A DNA stretch of 51,709 nt. Origin: Welwitschia mirabilis. Taxonomy: Eukaryota; Gnetophyta; Gnetopsida; Welwitschiales. The stretch spans positions 294,609,553 to 294,661,261 of the forward strand of contig JBOZIK010000001.1 in the NCBI GenBank assembly GCA_051453625.1. The letters run 5' to 3'. Positions 44,191-51,709 of the stretch are shown here, piece after piece (within the stretch, counting starts at the first letter, position 1; the number at the start of each line of letters is the position of its first letter). The notes beneath the pieces are model-generated. The model was not told the origin of the DNA and searched no databases. It saw nothing but the letters and a program-made list of their open reading frames with translations. The position numbers and the translations under genes are program-made.

Positions 44191-46714
44191 AACAGACTCA
44201 ATAGAGGAGACTGTAGCTTTCACAAAAGCAGTGTGTGAAAATAATTATGCAAGTGCTAAGAGTTTCACCATTGGTTCCTCATTAAAGGTTATCCAAAAAG
44301 CACTATCCTAACACTGACAAAGAACTGAATTACAAGTAGTTCTTTATAATCAGCTGCAGAAGGTGTGATGGATGTCATGCCCTGCACTAAACCAAACAAT
44401 AAACAAACATGGACATTATTTGATGGATTTTGCAACTGAACAGAACGAGACAAAATCCTGAAGATCAGTGTCTTATGCATGCAACCAAAATAAGGCGACT
44501 AGAAACATCTATGATGTAGGAGAACATCCTTATGCGATGTTGTTTTTCTGCCAAATGGAGCCATCTAGCCAAAAACAATTTAAAGAAACAATCCCCCTCC
44601 TTTCTCAGCAATAAAAAGGAAGAGGGAAAAGAGAGAAAGAAAGCAAAGGAATGAGGGAAAATTGCAGCAATAATGCATGAAAACTAAAACAGTATTTTCC
44701 ACCTGCATTAATGTCAAGACTCCAAAGATGAAGAGGCTACATGAAAAGCAAGTGAATAACCCAAAAGATCCAAAAGAAAATGAAGATTATGTCTCTAGGT
44801 TCCAATAAGCCCCTTAGAGTTGAACACCCAATGATCCATGGAAGAAAAAATACATTAAATTGTGTTTCTCCAAGAAATCTAACTTAGCCTTAAAGATCTA
44901 AAAAAATCCAACCTGCAAAAATGAACTCTGCATACACTTCGTAGTAGATCCGAATACTCTCGAAGTAAGAACTATTTATAGACAATGGTTTGTAAACAAA
45001 TTAGAAGAATGGAAGTGGAAAAAACAACAGCAAAGCCCACAAAAATAGGAACATAGCCTTTGAGAGATAAGTGAAGAAGTTAAAACTAAGCAATGATACC
45101 AAAATTACAAGTTCATTGAAGTTCACACTCCAAAGTATTAGATCTAGATTGTTAAAATCTAAATCAGAAGCACAAATTTAACTCCCTTGGCCTTTTAATT
45201 TCACTATTATGTCTACCATTTTGATGAAATTTTTAAATAATTTTATAAAAACTCCAACCATTCCTAATATTGTTAAACCGATTTCATGAAATCAATAAAT
45301 CAGTTTCACAAAACTAAAAGATCAATTTCAATATTTCAATCTATTTCACAAATATTCGAAATGATTTCATGATATGTTTTAAGCTCCTTCATTAAAATGG
45401 TTAAATACTAATTTATAAAATAAAATTGATAAGATAAAGAACTTGAGCTGACAAAATTTTATCACAAAGGCATACGAAATTTCTGATATCAAAGCAACAG
45501 TTGGTACATTAGAGGAAATACAATTTTTAAACTTGAAATTACGTGAAATCAAAGGAAAAGTATAGAGACGAAACAAAAGGGCACCATCTAGCTTAGAAAT
45601 TGCTGGATGAAATCTAAAGAACAACTCATTCAACACAGTTGTATCAGATTATAGGATTACCCTCAAGAGACTTTCCAAGACCAAGGTTCACCCCAAACAT
45701 TTATATCAATTTTGTAAGTCCCTCGTGATAACTGCAATCAAACAAATCATGAAGGTGGGAAGAGGGGGAAAAAAGAGGCCCTCATGGAATTTGAGCTCTA
45801 TCTCTAAGATGCAGGTTGGCAGAACCTGCAGATGTTGGTTCTCACGGTATGCTATTGCTGCTTTAAGTACTCGATATACTGTCCCAAGATTCAAGCAAAA
45901 AGATAGACGTTTCACTCCTAGAAGTCCAACAAGGGCACCATAGCAGTTGATCAACTTCAAATGATCAGCAACATCAATATAGAACCACTCATGGATCACA
46001 TAAAATAGAAAGAGAGCAGCCTTTATCACAACCCATTTTTTTAAAAAAATTTTTGGGGGAATTGGAAAGTGCAGAATTTGTGGGATGGAAGCATGTCCCA
46101 GTCGATAGGCAATGCCCATACAATTTAATATTGGCAGGTCTTCCATCTTCAACTTCCAAAATTTGTAATTTTCTAATCAGATTTGTCTACAAGCAGAATC
46201 CTCTCTGCAGATGCTATAGCAACTAAAATACTTGCAACTGAAGAAATGGGAAAAGGGAAAAAGCACTGCAAATCCAACTCTACTACCAATTTTTAGATTT
46301 CGAATATTAAATAAAACACAAAGAGCAAATTGAACTTAAGTTATGGAGCAAACAAAAACATACAAGAAGGAAATAGAAGCAACACAGGCAAATCCTAGTT
46401 AGAGTAAAAAGAAAATCACAATCCTTGGGATGTCATACAGAAAAGTTGCTTCCATTGACACATTAGAACCTCCTTAAGCTCTAAAACTAGTGACACTCGA
46501 GTAAATGTGGAATTCAGAATTTTGCATAAGACATAACTAAACAAGACAAATAAAAACTATCAATTAAAAAGGCAGTTGAAGGAATATGCAATTCAGGTAA
46601 ACAAACCAAATTTCTATTTTTCAAACAATGTTCTGAATACACGGTTGGGAGACGCCGCCTAAGAAACAATTCAGATCCTAACTCCCTAAAACTTTTGAGA
46701 AGGGTTGAACCACA
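44191..46714. other. No recognised gene
   Basis: No family could be recognised. The longest frame is 148 codons on the minus strand (46,152-45,706, containing FYVIHEWFYIDVADHLKL), with no recognisable domain. In AT-rich DNA of this length one frame of that size is expected by chance. Purine-rich stretches lie near 44,610-44,660. Confidence 0.4.
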
Positions 46715-47300
46715 CAATTATCCCTTTGATCACCAATGAAAGAGTTGTGGCTCCAACTGGGCTCCAGATAAATTTGTCCATATAATATCTCTTTGCAAGG
46801 TGCTTTGGAGGACCCTTGCTAATCATCTTTGACCTCTGCTGCTAAATTTGATCCTACAACCCAAAGTGGCTTTATTTTCTCTCATTACAATAACCATGCT
46901 ACAATCCTTTAATTAAAAAGCTCACTGGACTTCAAACAAATTGATCCCTATAATATACGTTGCAAGCTGCTTTGGAGGATTTTGATCATCTGCTGTTAAA
47001 TTTGATCCTCCAAACCAAACAGGCTTTATTTTCTCTAATTACCATAATAATTCTACAATCCTTTAATTAAAAAGCTCATTTTGGTTATTTGAGACAAATA
47101 TGTACAATGCTTTCCTAAACCTTTCGGACAAGCACATACTTATCTCTTTCATCACCAAAGAAATAGTTGTGCAGCCAAACGGCTTGAAACCCATTTGATT
47201 CTGACACCCTTTACAAATTGCTTTGGAGGATCCTTGTTGATCATCTTTGACATCTGCTACCATACTTGATCCACCTGTCCAATCAGCCTTTACTTATTGG
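46715..47300. repeat. Local three-copy direct repeat
   Basis: TGCTTTGGAGGA followed by GATCATC and then GCTGYTAAATTTGATCCTMC recurs starting at 46,800, 46,968 and 47,219. Copies 1 and 2 also share a 3' part ending TACAATCCTTTAATTAAAAA. Copies 1 and 3 share a 5' part (ATCACCAAWGAAAKAGTTGTG). This fits stepwise duplication of a longer ancestral unit with later deletions. No coding content was recognised. Confidence 0.8.
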
Positions 47301-47721
47301 GTATGAACATAAATTGTTATGAATCAAGGTCTATCATAGTGGGAAGCTACATTTGCCAAAGAGAACCTCTCTCCATTGACGTATTCCTCAGGGTCGTGAT
47401 TCATTTTAAGTTTTTTCATAAAGGTAGAGACATTCCACAATTAAATCCTACTTCTATTAAAAAAACATAATGCCAATGATGAATTGCTGTATTCTAAATA
47501 CAACCTCAAAAGAAGCCGCAACCATTTAAAGAGCGAGGCTAAAAACCTTTTTCCAAATTCCACCACATGAATATCCACTGACATAAATATGGAATTATCT
47601 TTTTCAACACCCAAACAACTTGCCTAGCAGAATCACTAATATGCTAAAGACGCAAAAAGGAAACACTTGTGCCTATTAATGGGGAATTTGAGAAAAAATA
47701 GAACCTAGAATCACTTGGAAA

Positions 47722-47826
47722 TGTTGGGTATGCGCTCCACATGCCCCACTCGACAAGTGGGTAAATATAAAGGGTTCCAATTTCACCTAAGCCCTGGCTT
47801 TTGGTGTGATGGTAATGGGCCCAACA
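47722..47826 (+). repeat. TRIM 5' LTR
   Basis: 105 bp, TG to CA. It differs from the 3' copy at a small number of sites (for example CCCCACTCGAC against CCTGCTTGAC, AAATATAAAG against AACTATAAAG). Confidence 0.9.
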
Positions 47827-47927
47827 ATTGGTATCAGAACCATCGCTATTGGCTGGTCTCGGGTTCAAGTCTCCCCGGTAGCTTCCCGGTTCATGTGAGC
47901 ACTTGGCATGTGGATTGAGGGGAAGAT

Positions 47928-48033
47928 TGTTGGGTATGCGCTCCACATGTCCTGCTTGACAAGTGGGTAACTATAAAGGGTTCAAGTTTCCACCTAAGTC
48001 ATGGCTTTTGGTGTGATGCTAATGGGCCCAATA
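47928..48033 (+). repeat. TRIM 3' LTR
   Basis: 106 bp. The terminal CA has become TA. It is followed directly by GGAAA. Confidence 0.9.
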
Positions 48034-48412
48034 GGAAATCCATCTTTTGTCTAGGGATGGGAGGTCATTGTGATAAAAATCAGAGTTTATGTGCAGCCAG
48101 CAAAAGCTGCAAAACATTAACAACAAAACGCGAAAAACAAGAGCAACAAAATGCGCAGATAGGCAAAAGGAAAAATCCACAAAACAAAGAAGAGCTCTAT
48201 TATCAACCATGCAAATGAGCTTGTTACCATACAAGATAGATGGACGCAAGCCATTTAAATAGGCTTAGTGTTTTTGACCAAAGCTAAGCTTGAAAACCCT
48301 AAAGCTCCCCTCCATTTACTTCTAAGTCTCACTTTATATGTAAAAGGACTATGAAAGGCTAGTCTTCCTATACAACATTACATGCAAACTTTAACACAAG
48401 ATTTGCCTCCAA

Positions 48413-48415
<3 letters not shown>

Positions 48416-48449
<34 letters not shown>
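48416..48449. repeat. (CT)17 microsatellite
   Basis: Seventeen uninterrupted CT units, a candidate polymorphic marker and the only long perfect dinucleotide repeat in the window. Confidence 0.95.
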
Positions 48450-48451
<2 letters not shown>

Positions 48452-48839
48452 GTGCAAAAAAATTTGGTGCATAAATCATTATACAAAAGATTATAGAGAG
48501 AGACAGAATTGATTATCTAGCAAGGGGTAATGCCCCTTAAATAACAACCAAAAAACCAAGGGCCTCCTTAACAAAGAACAATAAACTACAGAGTCTAGAA
48601 ATGAGTTGGTCAAAAACATCAAAAGATGTAAAGACTAACATCTTTTGATACCACCTTCCATAACAATCCATCTACTCATCTCTATGGTAGAAGTGGTTTG
48701 CCACTCTGTTATGTTTGTTGCTAAGACATCCTTCACATCTTATTCAGTCTCATGGTTTTTTCCAATGATTCACACATCTGGTGCCAGTTCTTATCAAGGT
48801 CCCATTGGAGCACTAGCCTTGGGTGCACCTTGATCATCT

Positions 48840-50418
48840 AGTCAATAGATGCTCCCACTCTGAGGCCTAATTTCGCATAGTGGTCTGTCCAATTCCTGAA
48901 AGAGGCCAATGCAACATATTCTGCCTCCTTGCTCTATGCTTCCGCTTCTCTAAGTTGCTACTCCTCTGAATTTCCCTCTCTATAATGCTTCTCAATGCTC
49001 GAGTGCTACGATTCCTGTCTTGGATCTTGGGATTGTTGGTGTTGGTGTTGGTGTTTTTGTTGCTATTGCGGTTGCCTACCTGCGCCCTTCGCTGTCGTGT
49101 CTTTGTCTACAACTCTTCCTAGTTCTACTCCCTGACGTTGCTCTTGTCATCCTTCTCCGACACCACTTCTAGTGTGTCTGCATTTGAAGGAATGCGGTTT
49201 CTTCTCTTTCCCCTCCAATTATACACCCTCCTGTTGCTTGCCATCGTCACTAAGAACAATAGTTTCTAGGGTAGTTTCTTTAATAGAAGGGGACTCATGT
49301 TTGCTTTGCTAGGCTTGTTTCTCACTAAGAGTGTTTGTACACTCACTATCACAATGCGAGGGGAGCTATTCTTCATCATTTACACCTTCGTCAACATGCT
49401 AGGGTTGTTGTTGCTCACAACTTTTCTTTCTTTGACTGCTCCTTCGGGTTCACTTGCTTTTTGAATGTCTTTCTAATTCTCTCTACTCTGCAAGTACATT
49501 ATTTTCTTGTTGCACATGGGAGGCACCCTATTTGCATTTGTGTCTCGAAGGAAGCTCACAATTTTCTTAATCAGCCTTGAATGTCTTCCCTCAATTGTTC
49601 CTTTCAGTTTCTCTACCAAGAACCATGGGATATTAGCCCAACTCCCTTCCCTCAATGCCAACAGGAAATTAAAGTGGATCTCTCTTAATTTCGAGTGGTT
49701 CCAATCTTGAATCAAATACCAATTGATAAATTCTGCTACCAGATCCTAGGGGACTACAATGCCGCATTCCTGATGTACCCTTTGCTTTGTTCTTGGTGCT
49801 TTTCTCCCAAAGAACTATCTACGTCAGTACAACCCATGAACAACAGAAACATTAGCTTTCCTTCCTCTTCCAGATCGCTTGCCTTTGCAATTAGGTTTGA
49901 CTCAATGAGAAACCGACAATTTCCAATAACAAATTTCCCATTTCTCACACATTTGCTCCCCTTGAAGCTAGGGTATCCTTTTAAACCCNNNNNNNNNNCA
50001 TCCCACTTCTTGCAGCCTTTGCCAAAGCTCCACATTCTCCCTATACTTTCCCTCGTCTTCAAACTCAAACTGCAAATGCTTGCCCATTCTTCTGATGGCT
50101 TACATTCTCGCTATTTTCCTTCCGATTTGCCTTGAGATTTCTTTCACCTTCAGGTTCTCTTTCCAAAAAACCATCACATTTCAAGGTACACAGAGGAACC
50201 AAAGGACTACATCAACAAGTTTCCCTGTTGACTTTAGACTTGAATACCAGTCTCAGCCAACATAAACCCTTGCCAAACCTGTGCCGCCAAAGGGCTGTAC
50301 CAAAAAAAAAATGCTTAGTGGATTCTGCTTGGCCACACTCTCCATGGGCCCTTGAAATTTGAAGCCCCTCTACCATACTTTTAAAATGCAGAGCGGCATC
50401 ACGATTCTGGTGATCCAA
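48840..50418 (-). pseudogene. Unidentified minus-strand coding relic
   Basis: From an ATG at 50418 downward, long minus-strand frames join with a few shifts: 50,418-50,212, 50,068-49,754 (interrupted by a 10-N gap, 49989-49998) and 49,715-49,473. Readable parts include RETC, CTLKCDGFLERE, GKFVIGNCRFLIESNLIA, LREIHFNFLLALREGSWANI and FLVEKLKGTIEGRHSRLIKK. A charged, Asn/Thr-rich tail follows with a NTNTNTNN run (about 49,050-49,030) and KEAEYVALASFRNWTDHYAK near 48,910. The block LLLALREGSW.NIPWFLVEK loosely resembles the 'llyal..gk.INlp..i' block of plant transposon-type ORF proteins, but this is weak. The composition differs from flanking DNA. I do not know the family; it may be the gag or extra ORF of a retroelement. 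Confidence 0.4.
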
Positions 50419-50521
50419 AATCGTGATTCCGGAAAAAAACGCTCCAATTCACCTTGGAATTGCTTTTTTCCAGGAATCGCGATTCTGACTGCTGGAATCG
50501 CGATTCTGGCCGTGAATCTGG
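50397..50521. repeat. Cluster of GAATCGCGATTC palindromes
   Basis: Two perfect copies of the 12-bp palindrome GAATCGCGATTC (within 50473-50486 and 50494-50507, 21 bp apart), two CpG-decayed copies (ATCACGATTCTGG near 50,397 and AATCGTGATTCCGG near 50,418) and a half copy (GTGAATCTGG near 50,512). All lie just upstream, on the minus strand, of the coding relic start at 50,418. Confidence 0.75.
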
Positions 50522-51709
50522 AATTGTTACCACAAAAAAGAAGGAGAAAAGGGTCGGAAAAGGGCGAAACGCGACAATCTTTAGCATTTCTCTGGTTTCT
50601 CATCCCTATGGTGAATCTCTAGCACTTGGAAAACATTAAGAGAGGCCTGAAACGAAGATCTGAAAATCGTTTTAAAAGGCTTCATCATTTTCTTTTTTGT
50701 GTTTCAAAATCTGTATCTTCGCTGATTTTAAGTTTTTAACTGCAAATCAATTAGTATTTCATAGAACGCCACTGATATAGAAGAAAAACGCCTTGAGAAA
50801 TAATGAATACCTAGCTGGCTAGCTTAATGCTTCATCATTCATCAAAACGAAAGAGAATAGAAAACACAACATTTGATGATTTTCCATGATTTTCCTTCTA
50901 ACTCGCAGATCGTTTATGTGTTTTCATCATTTCATGTAAACGCATTGCTGGAATTCTCTCCCATGCACTTGTGTAGATTATACTCATTTTTGCCCAATTG
51001 AAAGGCGCATTTAAAATGAAAATAATCAAGACAACAAAGAAAAGAAAATAGTGAAAGACATCAAATGCAAGCATACTTTTCTATTTCACCAAGATTGTAA
51101 AAAGAAGTGACTTTCAATCAATAAATTCAATAAAAAGCCCAAGATGTTGGTGTGTGCAGCTCTTCCACTTCTCCAAATTAAACTTCAGTCTTGTAGTAAT
51201 TTGCTAGTATGGAAGAATATTTGGTTTTTATCAGTTTTTAAATGTTCTTTGTGACATATGTTAAAGACATTTAAAAAAATATATATGTGGCTATTAAATT
51301 ATATCTCTAACCAGATAGTTTAATACTTCTTATTGTGGCAAGGTTAACATTATTAACATGTAAACTCGGAAACAATATAGTATGTTGAACTTGCAAATCA
51401 AAGGTAGAATTTTCATTTTTTAATATGTATACAATATGACTGATATTTAACATTTTAACTTGACATTATTTTGCCAGGTAAAATCATTGTTCTTTTGGTT
51501 TGTATAAAGTCAAACAAATACTTCACAAAAAATATTATCCTCTCATTTCTTTATTTAAAACCAATTGCTGACATTTCTTGTTTGCCTCTAATTTGTTTAT
51601 TGTTTTTGTTTTTAACAGATTCTTGATTATGTCCTCCATCCTTAGAGGCTCTAATGGCAGAAGGAAACTGGCAAAAGGACTTTGCTTAGGCATGGGCAAA
51701 CCCTGGTTC
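50522..51709. other. No recognised gene
   Basis: AT-rich to the window end with no transposon motif recognised. TTTGTTTTTAACAG at 51605-51618 is a reasonable plant splice acceptor and the 90 bases after it are open in one frame (SSILRGSNGRRKLAKGL), but nothing else supports an exon. Confidence 0.35.

Larger units (their letters stand above)
47722..48033 (+). mobile_element. Complete TRIM (terminal-repeat retrotransposon in miniature)
   Basis: A 312-bp element with direct terminal repeats of 105 and 106 bp (47722-47826, TGTTGGGTATG to GGGCCCAACA; 47928-48033, TGTTGGGTATG to GGGCCCAATA). A primer site TGGTATCAGAACC (47829-47841) complements the initiator tRNA-Met end, TGGTATCAGAGCC. An internal part of only about 100 bp has no coding capacity, a polypurine tract GATTGAGGGGAAGAT abuts the 3' repeat, and the target-site duplication GGAAA (47717-47721 and 48034-48038) is perfect. 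All hallmarks of a TRIM are present. It would depend on another element's enzymes for movement. LTR identity is high compared with the rest of the window, so it is among the younger insertions here. Confidence 0.93.

Noticed and set aside
45706-46152. 148-codon open frame on the minus strand
   Set aside because: No recognisable domain, no convincing splice or promoter context, and in AT-rich DNA searched in six frames one such frame is expected by chance.
47821-47900. tRNA gene suggested by GGTATCAGAACC and GGGTTCAAGTC
   Set aside because: These are the primer site and internal part of the TRIM element, explained by its LTR structure.
51619-51709. Possible host-gene exon after a TTTTTAACAG acceptor at the window end
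   Set aside because: Only 30 open codons in one frame, no family recognised, and no matching donor or upstream exon.

Overview
This is nuclear DNA from a seed plant, most likely a flowering plant. It is AT-rich, comes from a draft assembly (N gaps of 10 and 100) and is filled almost entirely by old, decayed transposable elements. The evidence is the set of plant lineages present: Sirevirus-like Ty1-copia LTRs, an Athila-like Ty3-gypsy element with a tRNA-Asp primer site, a plant L1-type LINE with a DUF4283-like ORF1, a miniature TRIM element and tRNA-derived SINE-like repeats. No intact host gene could be recognised. Nearly every coding remnant carries in-frame stops and frameshifts, and all calls were made by eye.

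Layout, left to right. Bases 1-2938 hold the 3' end of a Sirevirus-like copia element: RT tail, RNase H, repeated polypurine tracts and a 1.5-kb 3' LTR full of GGTCGAC-type sub-repeats. Bases 3.7-5.1 kb look like an LTR or promoter of another element, with a 20-bp sub-repeat array followed by a TATA box. Bases 5.3-8.7 kb are a degraded coding stretch ending in a plant transposon-protein (env-position) domain, followed by a second, more decayed LTR of the Sirevirus-like family at 9.06-10.19 kb. Bases 12.3-16.9 kb carry a nearly full-length but dead L1 LINE on the minus strand.

The largest object is an Athila-like retrotransposon at 17,780-35,738. Its two LTRs pair, it is flanked by a CATCT target-site duplication, and it has a decayed tRNA-Asp primer site, gag, protease, RT, RNase H, integrase, an extra 3' ORF and a polypurine tract. 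It appears swollen by a nested insertion (25,971-31,693) whose two ends are inverted copies of the start of one LTR, with TCATT on both sides. A hairpin-forming motif recurs about eight times in the Athila-like element's non-coding parts.

Right of this (36-40.6 kb) are SINE-like copies and a copia gag relic. From 40.6 kb to the end the sequence is mostly unannotated, and could be intergenic or intronic. It contains an orphan copia RT fragment, a three-copy local repeat, a complete 312-bp TRIM with a GGAAA target-site duplication, a (CT)17 microsatellite, an unidentified minus-strand coding relic and a cluster of GAATCGCGATTC palindromes.

Nothing here works as a gene system now. The interest lies in element structure, nesting, methylation-type (C-to-T) decay of internal repeats, and one clear assembly artefact at the 18,010-18,109 gap.
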